A model generated the notes under the pieces. The model did no database searches. It saw only the letters and a program-made list of their open reading frames with translations, and had not been told where the DNA came from. The translations under genes and the position numbers were made by a program. This document shows, in pieces, positions 24,890-33,804 of a DNA stretch of 40,431 nt (within the stretch, counting starts at the first letter, position 1; each line of letters opens with the position of its first letter). The DNA comes from Shewanella sp. TC10 (lineage in GTDB: Bacteria; Pseudomonadota; Gammaproteobacteria; Enterobacterales; Shewanellaceae), in the NCBI RefSeq assembly GCF_009663145.1, contig NZ_VKHR01000020.1:6-40436 (forward strand), in the 5' to 3' direction.

Positions 24890-25525
24890 TTACGCTACGT
24901 GGGCAACCGCTTCTTTGACTAATTGTCCAATTTCATCCCATTGACCGTCTGCAATCATTTTTGGCGGTAACATCCAAGTGCCACCACAAGCCAGCACAGC
25001 TGGAATCGCTAAGTATTTGTCAACATTGGCCAGACTCACACCGCCAGTAGGCATGAACGATACTGGATAAACTGCAGTTAATGCTTTAAGCATAGGGATG
25101 CCGCCAGAAGGCTCAGCAGGGAAAAACTTAACAGTTTTTAGGCCCATTTCCATAGCTTGTTCAACTAAACTTGGGCTGTTTACACCAGGAATAATCGGAA
25201 TGTTTTTATCTAAGCAGTACTGGACAACTTTTGGGTTAAATCCTGGGCTAACAATAAAATCAACACCAGAATCGATAGCATCATCAACTTGTTCAGGAGT
25301 TAAGATTGTACCAGCGCCAATTAACATATCAGGAAAGGTTTCACGCATATTACGAATTGCTTGTGATGCACAAGCTGTTCTGTAGGTCACTTCTGCGCAA
25401 TTCATGCCGTTTTCAACTAATGCTTTTCCTAGCGGGATTGCATCATCAGCGTTTTCAATCGCGATAACTGGGATAACTTTTAATTGAGATAACTTTTCAT
25501 TTAATGTTGGCACAATACTTCTCAC
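24890..25525 (-). CDS. eda: KDPG aldolase (2-dehydro-3-deoxy-phosphogluconate aldolase)
   Basis: The enzyme splits 2-keto-3-deoxy-6-phosphogluconate into pyruvate and glyceraldehyde-3-phosphate, the last step of uronate breakdown. The 211-residue class I aldolase has E45 and R49 in AEVTYRT, GAGT at 70-73 and the Schiff-base lysine K133 in TVKFFPAEPSGG. The GTG start at 25525 overlaps the kdgK stop as GTGA; another GTG at 25513, preceded by GAGAAG, is an alternative. It is the last gene of kdgF-kdgK-eda. Confidence 0.95.
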   Translation of the reverse strand: MRSIVPTLNEKLSQLKVIPVIAIENADDAIPLGKALVENGMNCAEVTYRTACASQAIRNMRETFPDMLIGAGTILTPEQVDDAIDSGVDFIVSPGFNPKVVQYCLDKNIPIIPGVNSPSLVEQAMEMGLKTVKFFPAEPSGGIPMLKALTAVYPVSFMPTGGVSLANVDKYLAIPAVLACGGTWMLPPKMIADGQWDEIGQLVKEAVAHVA

Positions 25526-26472
25526 TTATTACTAGAATTCAAAAGGCTTAAATTAGGCATGGCTTGCGGGCTAATGATGGCGCCAGCATATTGAATAACC
25601 GTTCCTGCTAGCGTGTGGCCAGCTTTGGCTGCATCTTCGGTTGTTCCGCCAGTGAGTCTTTTGGCAAGATAGCCTGCACTGAAAGAATCACCTGCTGCCG
25701 TGGTATCAACCACCTTGTCTACTAAGGTGGCAGCTACGCTGATGCGATCATCAGGTGTGATAACCAAACAAGGTTCACTACCTAATTTGACAACGATTTC
25801 ACTCACGCCAAGTTCTACAGTGCGCGAAATACATTGCTCAACATCGGTATCACCATACAGCGCCTGTTCATCTTCAAAGGTTAAACAGGCAATGTCAGTT
25901 AATGCCAGCATGGTTTTATAGCTCGCAATCGCCTCAGACTTGTTTTGCCATAATTGTGGTCGATAGTTATTGTCGAAAATAACTTGGCCACCTTTTTGTT
26001 TGAACTGTTTTAATACACTGAACAATACGCTACGGCTTTCAGCGGTAAGAATCGCGAGTGAGATCCCGCTTAAATAAATGGCATCAAATTCGAGTAACGA
26101 TTCTGCAAGTTGATTACTGCCGGCTTGCTCAAATAAAAATTTGGCTGCAGCATCATTGCGCCAATAAAAAAACGAGCGCTCGCCGCTATCGTCAGTCTCA
26201 ATGTAATACAAACCTGGCTGTTTACCTTCGACATGTAATACATGGTCTGTATTGATGCCTTCGGCTTGCCAAGTTGATTTCATTGCCGTGCTGAAAGGGT
26301 CGTGGCCTAACGCGGTAACATAATAGGTCGCTAAATTGGCATCTTGGGTAAGGCGAGCTAAATACAATGCGGTATTTAGTGTGTCTCCACCAAAGTTTTG
26401 CGCTAGCATTTCGCCTGATGGCCTTAGCTCAACCATGCATTCGCCAATTATCGCAATTTTTTGATTTTTCAT
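25522..26472 (-). CDS. kdgK: 2-dehydro-3-deoxygluconokinase
   Basis: KdgK phosphorylates 2-keto-3-deoxygluconate with ATP to make KDPG, the substrate of the next gene's aldolase. The 316-residue PfkB-family kinase has IAIIGECMVELRP at the N-terminus, the substrate region FGGDTLNTALYLARL and the signature DTTAAGDSFSAGYLA with the catalytic aspartate near the C-terminal third. I chose the ATG at 26472, which has AGG nine bases upstream, over an in-frame TTG at 26478. It overlaps eda by four bases and lies 27 bases after kdgF. Confidence 0.95.
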   Translation of the reverse strand: MKNQKIAIIGECMVELRPSGEMLAQNFGGDTLNTALYLARLTQDANLATYYVTALGHDPFSTAMKSTWQAEGINTDHVLHVEGKQPGLYYIETDDSGERSFFYWRNDAAAKFLFEQAGSNQLAESLLEFDAIYLSGISLAILTAESRSVLFSVLKQFKQKGGQVIFDNNYRPQLWQNKSEAIASYKTMLALTDIACLTFEDEQALYGDTDVEQCISRTVELGVSEIVVKLGSEPCLVITPDDRISVAATLVDKVVDTTAAGDSFSAGYLAKRLTGGTTEDAAKAGHTLAGTVIQYAGAIISPQAMPNLSLLNSSNK

Positions 26473-26499
26473 ATTCAAGTGCCTATTTAGGGTTATCTG

Positions 26500-26835
26500 T
26501 TACTTAAGAAAGTCTTCTCTTGAAGGCGAGAACACATCGACCAATACACTGTCTTGTTCTAATGCCACGGCGCCATGTTCGAAATGCTTACGCGCAATAA
26601 ATGCATCGCCAGGATTCAATATTTGTTTTTCGCCGTTTATTTGTGCTTCAAACTTTCCTTGAACCACATAGCCAATTTGATCATGTATCTCATGGGTGTG
26701 CGGAGTGCCAACTGCACCCTTGTCGAAACACACATGAACAACCATTAAATCGTCAGTAAAACCAACAATTTTTCTTTTAATTCCTTCTTCAATCACTTCC
26801 CATGGATGTTCATCAGCTTTAAAAAATACGTTCAT
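26500..26835 (-). CDS. kdgF: KdgF, cupin converting unsaturated monouronates
   Basis: KdgF speeds the conversion of 4,5-unsaturated monouronates from pectin or alginate to linear ketonised uronate. The 111-residue cupin shows the metal ligand set H46, H48, Q53 and H87 (PHTHEIHDQ and KHFEH), matching the positions known for the family. I chose the ATG at 26835 because GGAG lies seven bases upstream; an ATG at 26877 adds 14 residues with no support. It is the first gene of the minus-strand operon, divergent from the PL17 lyases, whose product it would consume. Confidence 0.94.
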   Translation of the reverse strand: MNVFFKADEHPWEVIEEGIKRKIVGFTDDLMVVHVCFDKGAVGTPHTHEIHDQIGYVVQGKFEAQINGEKQILNPGDAFIARKHFEHGAVALEQDSVLVDVFSPSREDFLK

Positions 26836-26907
26836 CTTGTCGCTCCAAAGGGTTTTAAAAACATTGCTAATCATCAATATTTGTTTATCATAATGCTTAC
26901 TTTTGAT

Positions 26908-26918
26908 TTGTAATACAA
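26908..26918. promoter_or_regulatory. Candidate alginate-regulon operator, perfect palindrome
   Basis: TTGTAATACAA is a perfect 11-base palindrome, 73 bases before kdgF and in the divergent promoter region with the PL17 genes. The form is what FadR-type GntR regulators bind (short inverted GT/AC arms). Related sites occur at 27077, 34858, 38324 and 38500. Confidence 0.5.
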
Positions 26919-27076
26919 TATGTTTTTATTTGTGTGAGCTAAATCAAGTATTATTTATCGACAGATAAGTAAGATATTTATCTGTAAAACGTTGTATACC
27001 TTGAATGTTGGGCAGGTGGTTGCGAATGTGATCAAGTTCATTTTTCTGGTAGGATTAGATATAACTATAACGCGTA

Positions 27077-27087
27077 TTGTATTACTT
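27077..27087 (+). promoter_or_regulatory. Candidate alginate-regulon operator before the PL17 genes
   Basis: TTGTATTACTT matches the palindrome at 26908-26918 in its left half and most of its right half. It lies 48 bases before the first PL17 start. The identical 11-mer occurs at 38500-38510 before the PF05426 lyase gene. Confidence 0.5.
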
Positions 27088-27134
27088 TATGTCCAGCTCT
27101 TAAATTTCATGACTGTAAAAAGGTGACTAAACTT

Positions 27135-29297
27135 ATGGCAACGCAACCAATATTGCTAACTGAAGCCGAGATTTCACTGTTAAGTAAAGAAGTCGGTCGT
27201 TCAAGCTTGATGGGTAAAACCATTGCAGCTAATCAAAAAGACGTCGATGCATTTATGCAACTGCCTATCGATATTCCAGGGCATGGTGAAGCGGGCGGGT
27301 ATGAGCACAACCGTCATAAGCAAAACTACACGTATATGAACTTAGCGGGTCGTTTATTCCTGATCACTAAGCAGCAAAAATATGCTGATTTTGTCATCGA
27401 AGTTTTAGAACAATATGCAGATAAATATCTGACCTTTGATTTTCATGTTCAGAAGAATACCAATCCAACGGGTCGTTTATTTCACCAAATTCTCAATGAG
27501 CATTGCTGGTTGTTTTACACCAGTATTGCTTACTCTTGTGTTGTTTCAGAAATGAGCGAAGCGCAGCAACAACGCATTAAAGAACGTATTTTTGAACCTA
27601 TGCTAGATATGTTCACTGTTAAATATGCTCATGATTTTGACCGCATTCATAATCATGGCATATGGGCGGTAGCCGCAGTGGGAATATGTGGCTTAGCCAT
27701 TGGTAAGCGCGAATATCTAGAACATGCCGTTTACGGGTTAGACCGTGATGATACTGGCGGTTTCTTAGCGCAAATCTCACAATTGTTTGCGCCATCGGGT
27801 TATTACATGGAAGGCCCGTATTACCACCGCTACGCGATACGTCCTACTTGTGTATTTGCCGAAGTCTTGCATCGCCATATGCCTGAAGTCGATATTTACA
27901 GCTACAAAGATGGCGTGATTGGCAACACTGTGCAGGCTTTACTTTCTACTGCTTACCCTAATGGTGAATTCCCAGCATTAAACGATGCATCTCGCACTAT
28001 GGGCATTACTGATATGGGCGTTCAAGTGGCTGTGAGTGTTTATAGCAAGCATTATGGTTTAGATGACAACCTATTAGGCATGGCAAAAATTCAAGATGCG
28101 GTGTGGATGCACCCATGTGGTTTAGCCTTATCGCAAGCATTTGAACAAGCGAGCCAAGAGCGTGACATTGGCATGCCATTCTGGCCGAGTGTTGAGCTTA
28201 ACGAAGGCCCTGAAGGTCAAAGCGGTGCACAAGGTTTTATCCGTATGCAGGATAAAAAACAAGACGTGTTCCAGTTGGTGATGAACTACGGTCAACACGG
28301 TATGGGTCATGGTAACTTTGATACTTTAGGTATCACTTACTTTAATCGTGGCCAAGAAGTGTTGCGCGAATACGGCTTTGGTCGCTGGGTCAACGTTGAG
28401 CCAAAATTTGGTGGCCGTTACCTAGATGAAAACAAGTCTTATGCTCGTCAAACCATTGCTCATAACTTAGTGACGATAGATGAAACCTGTCAAAACTACT
28501 TTGATGTCGCCCGCGCAGATAGCATTCATGGTATTCCGCACTTCTTTACTGTCGACAGTGATGACATTAAAGGTATGAGTGCATTTGCCAATGACCATTA
28601 CGATGGTTTTACCATGCAGCGTAGTGTGTTTATGCTTAACATTGATGAGCTAGAAGCGCCGTTACTGTTAGACCTTTATCGCTTAAACGGTGAAGGTGAA
28701 CATCAGTACGATTATTCACATCAATACGATGGCCAAATTATTCGTACCAACTTCGATTACACCACCCATAAAGAGCTCGATACCTTAGGTGACAAAGACG
28801 GTTACCAACATTTATGGCATGTGGCAGACGGTAAAGTAAATGACACAGCATTAGTTAGCTGGCTGCAAAATAACAATTACTACACTTGGTTAGGCACAAG
28901 CTCTAACGACAATGATGAAGTTATCTTTACCCGTACAGGTGCCAATGACCCAAGCTTCAATTTACGTAGTGAGCCAGCATTCACCTTACGCAGCAAAGGT
29001 GGCAATACGTTATTTGCTTCAGTATTAGAAACGCACGGCTATTTCAATGAAGAGTTTGAGCAGTCTGTCAGTGCTCGTGGCCAAGTTAAAAACATCAAAG
29101 TGATTGGTCATAACGAAGTGGGCTCAGTTGTTGAAATTGAAACGGCCAATACAGTGGTGACAGTAATGATTAGCAACCAAGCGGATGCGATTAATACCAC
29201 TGAACATCATATTGACTTCAACGGTCAAACTTATACTTGGACTGGCTTTTATGCTGTTTCAAGTCATGCAATCTCAGCCCCAGCGCAGGAGAAGTAA
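27135..29297 (+). CDS. PL17 oligoalginate lyase (first paralogue)
   Basis: The enzyme exolytically releases unsaturated monouronates from alginate oligomers. The 720-residue protein has an (alpha/alpha) toroid with N173 and H174 (RIHNHGIWAV) and Y230 (GPYYHRY); the spacing H174-Y230 equals that of H202-Y258 in the characterised PL17 enzyme Alg17C. A heparinase II/III-like sheet domain starts near residue 355 with the string QHGMGHGNFD. There is no signal peptide, so the enzyme is cytoplasmic. The ATG at 27135 with AAGGTGA upstream is preferred over the GTG at 27123. The second PL17 gene begins two bases after its stop. Confidence 0.93.
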   Translation: MATQPILLTEAEISLLSKEVGRSSLMGKTIAANQKDVDAFMQLPIDIPGHGEAGGYEHNRHKQNYTYMNLAGRLFLITKQQKYADFVIEVLEQYADKYLTFDFHVQKNTNPTGRLFHQILNEHCWLFYTSIAYSCVVSEMSEAQQQRIKERIFEPMLDMFTVKYAHDFDRIHNHGIWAVAAVGICGLAIGKREYLEHAVYGLDRDDTGGFLAQISQLFAPSGYYMEGPYYHRYAIRPTCVFAEVLHRHMPEVDIYSYKDGVIGNTVQALLSTAYPNGEFPALNDASRTMGITDMGVQVAVSVYSKHYGLDDNLLGMAKIQDAVWMHPCGLALSQAFEQASQERDIGMPFWPSVELNEGPEGQSGAQGFIRMQDKKQDVFQLVMNYGQHGMGHGNFDTLGITYFNRGQEVLREYGFGRWVNVEPKFGGRYLDENKSYARQTIAHNLVTIDETCQNYFDVARADSIHGIPHFFTVDSDDIKGMSAFANDHYDGFTMQRSVFMLNIDELEAPLLLDLYRLNGEGEHQYDYSHQYDGQIIRTNFDYTTHKELDTLGDKDGYQHLWHVADGKVNDTALVSWLQNNNYYTWLGTSSNDNDEVIFTRTGANDPSFNLRSEPAFTLRSKGGNTLFASVLETHGYFNEEFEQSVSARGQVKNIKVIGHNEVGSVVEIETANTVVTVMISNQADAINTTEHHIDFNGQTYTWTGFYAVSSHAISAPAQEK

Positions 29298-29298
29298 G

Positions 29299-31473
29299 AT
29301 GAGCTATCAACCATTATTAATTAGCTTTGATGAAGCCATCGAGCTGCGTAAAGAATTAGGTAAAAATACATTACTGGGTAATGCCTTAAGCCGTGACATT
29401 AACCAAACTGATAGCTACATGGCTGAAGTTGGCATTGAAGTGCCTGGTCACGGTGAAGGTGGCGGTTATGAGCATAACCGTCATAAGCAAAACTATATCC
29501 ATATGGATCTTGCTGGCCGTTTGTTCTTAATCACCGAAGAAACTAAATACCGTGATTACATTGTCGACATGCTTACGGCATACGCGACCGTGTACCCAAC
29601 ACTTGAAAGTAACGTTAGTAAGGACTCTAACCCTCCGGGTAAATTGTTCCACCAAACGTTAAATGAAAACATGTGGATGCTATACGCCTCTTGTGCTTAT
29701 AGCTGCATTTACCACACCTTAAGTGACGATCAAAAACGTTTAATCGAAGATGATTTATTAAAGCAAATGATCGAAATGTTTGTGGTGACTTATGCTCACG
29801 ACTTCGACATTGTGCATAACCATGGCTTATGGGCTGTGGCTGCTGTGGGGATTTGTGGTTACGCCATTAATGACCAAGAATCAGTGGATAAAGCGCTATA
29901 TGGCTTAAAGCTTGATAAAGTCAGCGGTGGTTTCTTAGCTCAGCTAGACCAATTGTTCTCTCCAGATGGCTATTACATGGAAGGGCCTTATTATCACCGT
30001 TTCTCACTGCGCCCAATTTACTTGTTTGCCGAAGCGATTGAGCGTCGTCAGCCTGATATTGGTATTTACCAGTTCAATGATTCAGTGATTAAAACCACGT
30101 CTTATGCAGTATTTAAAACCGCATTCCCAAACGGTTCTTTACCAGCATTAAATGATTCATCGAAAACGATTTCGATTAACGATGAAGGCGTGATCATGGC
30201 AACATCTGTATGTTTCCATCGTTACGAGCAAACTGAAACCTTGCTAGGTATGGCAAACCATCAACAAGATGTATGGGTCCATACTTCAGGTCAAACCTTA
30301 TCAACAGCGGTCGCTAATACAGACAATATTAAACCGTTTAACTGGGGGAGTTTGTTTGTCACCGATGGTCCTGAAGGCGAGAAGGGCGGCGTGAGTATTT
30401 TACGTCACCGTGATGCTCAAGATGATGACACCATGGCGCTGATTTGGTTTGGTCAGCATGGTAGTGATCATCAGTACCATTCAGCGTTAGATCACGGCCA
30501 TTATGACGGTTTGCATTTAAGCGTGTTTAATCGCGGCCATGAAGTATTAAACGATTATGGCTTTGGCCGTTGGGTGAACGTTGAGCCGAAATTTGGCGGC
30601 CGTTATATCCCAGAAAATAAATCATATTGTAAGCAGACCGTTGCTCATAACACTGTGACTGTTGACCAGAAAACCCAAAATAACTTCGATACCGCAACTG
30701 CCGAATCTAAGTTTGGTCAGAAGCACTTCTTTGTTGCTGATAACCCGGCACTACAAGGCATGAGCGGCATCATCAGTGATTACTATGATGGTATTACTAT
30801 GCAGCGTAGCGTGATTTTGGCTGAGCTGGCAGAGTTTGAAAAACCATTAGTGATTGATGTTTATTTAATTGAAGCTGATGCTGAACATCAATATGACTTA
30901 CCAGTGCATTACTCTGGCCAAATTATCCGTACGGATTTTGACTACAAAGTTGAAAGTAAACTGCGACCATTAGGTGAAGACAATGGCTACGAGCATTTAT
31001 GGAATGTCGGTAGCGCTGATGTTGAAGCCAGTGCATTAGTGACTTGGCTGCACGACAGCAGTTATTACAGCTTGGTCACGAGCGCCGTTGAGCACAGTAA
31101 AGTGATTTTTGCGCGTACAGGTGCCAATGACCCAGACTTCAATATGCGCAGTGAGCCTGCGTTAATTATGCGTCAATCGGGCAAAAACCATGTGTTTGCC
31201 TCAGTACTTGAAACCCACGGTTACTTTAACGAATCAACTGAAGCATCATTGAATGCGCGTGGTGAAGTGAAGTCAGTTAACGTGATGGGCCATGACGACA
31301 TAGGTACAGTTATTCGCATTGAAACAGTTAAAGGTAACGACTACTACTTTGCTATTTCAAACGAAGCAGAAGCTAAACATGCTGAAACCCGTACAGTGAA
31401 GTTTGATTCTCACTACTACACTTGGACAGGTGCTTTTGCCCAAGTAGAGCCAACAGGTGAAGAGCCAGCATAA
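29299..31473 (+). CDS. PL17 oligoalginate lyase (second paralogue)
   Basis: This 724-residue paralogue of the preceding PL17 enzyme carries the same catalytic set: N174, H175 (VHNHGLWAV) and Y232 (GPYYHRF). Its C-terminal domain has an insertion of about nine residues, HGSDHQYHSALDHGHYDG, where the first paralogue reads HGMGHGNFDTLG, close to the presumed active-site region, so substrate preference (mannuronate or guluronate ends, oligomer length) may differ. No signal peptide is present, indicating cytoplasmic action. AGGAGAAGTAAG before the ATG at 29299 and the two-base gap point to translational coupling. A terminator follows. Confidence 0.93.
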   Translation: MSYQPLLISFDEAIELRKELGKNTLLGNALSRDINQTDSYMAEVGIEVPGHGEGGGYEHNRHKQNYIHMDLAGRLFLITEETKYRDYIVDMLTAYATVYPTLESNVSKDSNPPGKLFHQTLNENMWMLYASCAYSCIYHTLSDDQKRLIEDDLLKQMIEMFVVTYAHDFDIVHNHGLWAVAAVGICGYAINDQESVDKALYGLKLDKVSGGFLAQLDQLFSPDGYYMEGPYYHRFSLRPIYLFAEAIERRQPDIGIYQFNDSVIKTTSYAVFKTAFPNGSLPALNDSSKTISINDEGVIMATSVCFHRYEQTETLLGMANHQQDVWVHTSGQTLSTAVANTDNIKPFNWGSLFVTDGPEGEKGGVSILRHRDAQDDDTMALIWFGQHGSDHQYHSALDHGHYDGLHLSVFNRGHEVLNDYGFGRWVNVEPKFGGRYIPENKSYCKQTVAHNTVTVDQKTQNNFDTATAESKFGQKHFFVADNPALQGMSGIISDYYDGITMQRSVILAELAEFEKPLVIDVYLIEADAEHQYDLPVHYSGQIIRTDFDYKVESKLRPLGEDNGYEHLWNVGSADVEASALVTWLHDSSYYSLVTSAVEHSKVIFARTGANDPDFNMRSEPALIMRQSGKNHVFASVLETHGYFNESTEASLNARGEVKSVNVMGHDDIGTVIRIETVKGNDYYFAISNEAEAKHAETRTVKFDSHYYTWTGAFAQVEPTGEEPA

Positions 31474-31493
31474 GCGGGTATAAACTTGATACT

Positions 31494-31523
31494 AAAATGG
31501 GAAGCAATGGCTTCCCATTTTTA
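31494..31523 (+). terminator. Intrinsic terminator of the PL17 genes
   Basis: The stem AAAATGGGAAG / CTTCCCATTTT has a 6-base loop, followed by further T. It lies 20 bases after the second PL17 stop. Confidence 0.85.
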
Positions 31524-31614
31524 TTGGGCGTATTTCGGGGTAATCAAGGCCATCATTAGGATGTTGAGTTAAAGCGATGCATTGAATAACCCTAGTAGGA
31601 CTGAACCATAAAAG

Positions 31615-31678
31615 TTGTGATAAACGCAATTTGTGATAAATGCACGTGTTATAAATGCAACCTGTGATAAATAAAAAT
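31615..31678. repeat. Imperfect 16-bp tandem repeat, about four units
   Basis: Four units of 15-16 bases share the core TGTGATAAATGCA with substitutions. The units are clearly related, but the third and fourth have diverged. The repeat lies about 107 bases before the VOC gene. Confidence 0.65.
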
Positions 31679-31783
31679 AATCATTTTGATAAAATCTAAT
31701 AATTTTTATTTATTCCAAGCTAGGCTTAATATTACCTCATCGAAACAAAACACGGTTTCACTTAATAGAATTTGAGGTAAGTT

Positions 31784-32269
31784 ATGAAAATGAATCACGT
31801 CGGTATCATGGTTGGCGACATGGACACAGCTGTTGAGTTTTACACTAAAGCTTTAGATATGAAGGTTGTCATGGGCAACACTAAAGTGAAAGAAGAACGT
31901 GAAACGGCTATTGGTAGAATGTGTATCGCGGTATTTGGTGAAGGTTTTAAAGGCTTTAACATTGCTCATTTACTTACATCAGACGGCATTGGTTTTGAGC
32001 TTTTTGAAATGAAAGAGCGTCAACAGCGTCACGAAGTAGACTTCTCACGCATTGGTATCTTCCACTTTTGTTTGCAAACTGATGATTTTCACGGTGTTAT
32101 CAAACGCACTCAAGCGCTTGGTGGTAAAGTCCGTATGGACATCATGCGTTACCATCCAGAAAGCGATAACAACACCGCACAAATGGTTTATTTAGAAGAC
32201 CCATTTGGAAACTTATTTGAATTATATTCGCACACGTATGAAGAAACATACGCAGCTGAATACGAGTAA
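31784..32269 (+). CDS. VOC (glyoxalase/bleomycin-resistance) superfamily protein
   Basis: The 161-residue protein has two beta-alpha-beta-beta-beta modules. H5, E72, H94 and E146 occupy the positions of the four metal ligands of glyoxalase-type enzymes, so a divalent metal site is likely. The substrate is unknown. Its location between the PL17 lyases and the transport genes suggests a step in uronate metabolism, for example an isomerisation of the unsaturated uronate product, but this is inference from context. GAGGTAAGTT before the ATG is a strong ribosome-binding site. It has its own terminator. Confidence 0.8.
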   Translation: MKMNHVGIMVGDMDTAVEFYTKALDMKVVMGNTKVKEERETAIGRMCIAVFGEGFKGFNIAHLLTSDGIGFELFEMKERQQRHEVDFSRIGIFHFCLQTDDFHGVIKRTQALGGKVRMDIMRYHPESDNNTAQMVYLEDPFGNLFELYSHTYEETYAAEYE

Positions 32270-32281
32270 ACCTGATGCTGC

Positions 32282-32315
32282 AAAAAGGGCTAACTGAGAA
32301 GTTAGCCCTTTTTTT
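32282..32315. terminator. Bidirectional intrinsic terminator
   Basis: The stem AAAGGGCTAACT / AGTTAGCCCTTT has a GAGA loop, with a T-run to the right and an A-tract to the left. It separates the convergent VOC and MATE genes. Confidence 0.9.
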
Positions 32316-32357
32316 ATGTGTGCCCGTCCTGAGATAAGCTGAAGCCTTGAAATCATG

Positions 32358-33731
32358 TTAATAACTGAGTTTTTCAGCATCATGGTGGCTAAATTCTTTT
32401 ACCGCTTTTCTAGCTAAAAATCGAAATGGAAATGCTTTAATGATCTCCTCAAAAGGCTGAATCGCAAATGCCCAGAAGATTGATGCGTCAAAGTACAAAA
32501 TAAGCAGAGCACACAGCGGAATTGATACCACCCACTGACCAGTGAAGTTGATTTTAAATACTGCAGTGGTATGCCCCATGGCTCTGAGCACATGGCCATG
32601 CACTGTGTTGTATCCGCGAACCAAAGGCAAAATAATATAAATTGGCGCTATGATGGCTAATGCTTGGTAGGTTTCATCGGCCATATCAGGATAAATATCG
32701 GCAATCCAAAAACTTAATACAAAAAAGAACCCCATAGTGGCCAATGATATGGCCACTGCAAGCCTTATGCTGATATTAACGTTTTCTTCTAAATCGTTGA
32801 GCTGTTTAGAGCCAATGGCTTGGCTGATAGAAATTGCGGAAGAGTGCGCCCAAGCCGTTATAAATTGCCCGCCAGCTCTCATCCAAGGTAAAACAAGGGT
32901 AATAGCCACATACGCATTAATCGATAACTGTGAGTAAAGCAGTTGATAGACACTCACACCAATAGACAGCATGGTGACATTGGCTGCCACAGGGAAAATC
33001 TCAATAAAATGCTTGCGCATATTAGCGAAACCTTCTTGGATATTGACTGCTAGTTTTAGATTGAGGTTATCTAGGGTGGAGACGCAAAGACCAAGGTAAA
33101 TAAAACGCACGAAAATAGCGACTAGACTACCCATTGCGGCGCCGACAACGCCAAGTTCAGGTGTGAATGCCGTGCCGTATATGAAAGCGTATGACAAAAC
33201 TGCGTTAATAGGGAGTTCAATCAAATAGCCTTTAAACGCGATTTTGGTTTTACCTAAGCTATTAAATAGCGCAATAAAAACTTGAGTAACAGCATTAAAA
33301 AGCACTACGTACTTGGCCACACTTAAGTAGCGCAGCACTTCAGCCTGTAAAGCAGCATCCTGAGTAATGAGCGCGACGATGGATTCTTCAAATAGCAGAA
33401 GTACAGACCAAAAGAGTAATGCGACAGAGAAATTGATACTCATACCGGACCAGCATGATTTGGTGAGTGCCAGGGCATTTTTAGACCCTACAGCTCTACT
33501 CATCACCAATTGTGAACCATTAGCCAGTGCCATTTGAATGCCCATGATAAAGGCGACAATCGTGGTTGCTATCCCCATTGCAGCCAAAGGGATTTCTCCC
33601 AGTGGCGACACTAATAGGGTATCGATCATTAACATTGATTGCATCAGCAGGGCGTTTAACGCTAAAGGCCAAGCTAATGCAATGTTACTGCGTACGTATG
33701 GGTTGCGAATATAGCGATTAATGAGCTGCAT
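32358..33731 (-). CDS. MATE-family efflux transporter
   Basis: The 457-residue inner-membrane protein has about twelve spans and the MATE pattern: paired halves, with LALNALLMQSMLMIDTLLVSPLGEIPLAAMG in the first half and IGSKQLNDLEENV near the middle. It would export a cation-coupled substrate, unknown here. The ATG at 33731 is chosen; in-frame TTG codons at 33740 and 33743 would extend it. No Shine-Dalgarno precedes this ATG directly; a strong one 30 bases upstream opens a 14-residue frame that overlaps the start, so translational coupling is likely. It lies in a block with the upstream FadR-type regulator (same strand). Confidence 0.88.
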   Translation of the reverse strand: MQLINRYIRNPYVRSNIALAWPLALNALLMQSMLMIDTLLVSPLGEIPLAAMGIATTIVAFIMGIQMALANGSQLVMSRAVGSKNALALTKSCWSGMSINFSVALLFWSVLLLFEESIVALITQDAALQAEVLRYLSVAKYVVLFNAVTQVFIALFNSLGKTKIAFKGYLIELPINAVLSYAFIYGTAFTPELGVVGAAMGSLVAIFVRFIYLGLCVSTLDNLNLKLAVNIQEGFANMRKHFIEIFPVAANVTMLSIGVSVYQLLYSQLSINAYVAITLVLPWMRAGGQFITAWAHSSAISISQAIGSKQLNDLEENVNISIRLAVAISLATMGFFFVLSFWIADIYPDMADETYQALAIIAPIYIILPLVRGYNTVHGHVLRAMGHTTAVFKINFTGQWVVSIPLCALLILYFDASIFWAFAIQPFEEIIKAFPFRFLARKAVKEFSHHDAEKLSY

Positions 33732-33762
33732 GGTTACCAACAATCATTAATGGGTTAATCAT
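33718..33762 (-). CDS. Possible 14-residue leader ORF overlapping the MATE start
   Basis: ATG at 33762 with AAGGAAG seven bases upstream starts a frame (MINPLMIVGNHAAH) that ends at 33718, 14 bases inside the MATE gene but in another frame. The ribosome-binding site here is much better than that of the MATE gene. It may be a coupling leader peptide; chance is possible. Confidence 0.4.
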   Translation of the reverse strand: MINPLMIVGNHAAH

Positions 33763-33804
33763 GAATTCTTCCTTGAATCTAAGCCTCTGCAAATGGCTGA
33801 AAAA

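Larger units (their letters stand above)
31474..31783. other. Intergenic stretch with tandem repeats
   Basis: The 310-base gap between the second PL17 gene and the VOC gene holds a terminator and an imperfect tandem repeat at 31615-31678. I see no gene and no copy of the candidate alginate operator in it. Confidence 0.6.

Noticed and set aside
31615..31678. CRISPR-like repetition
   Set aside because: Units are only about 16 bases and contiguous, with no spacers and no cas genes in the window.
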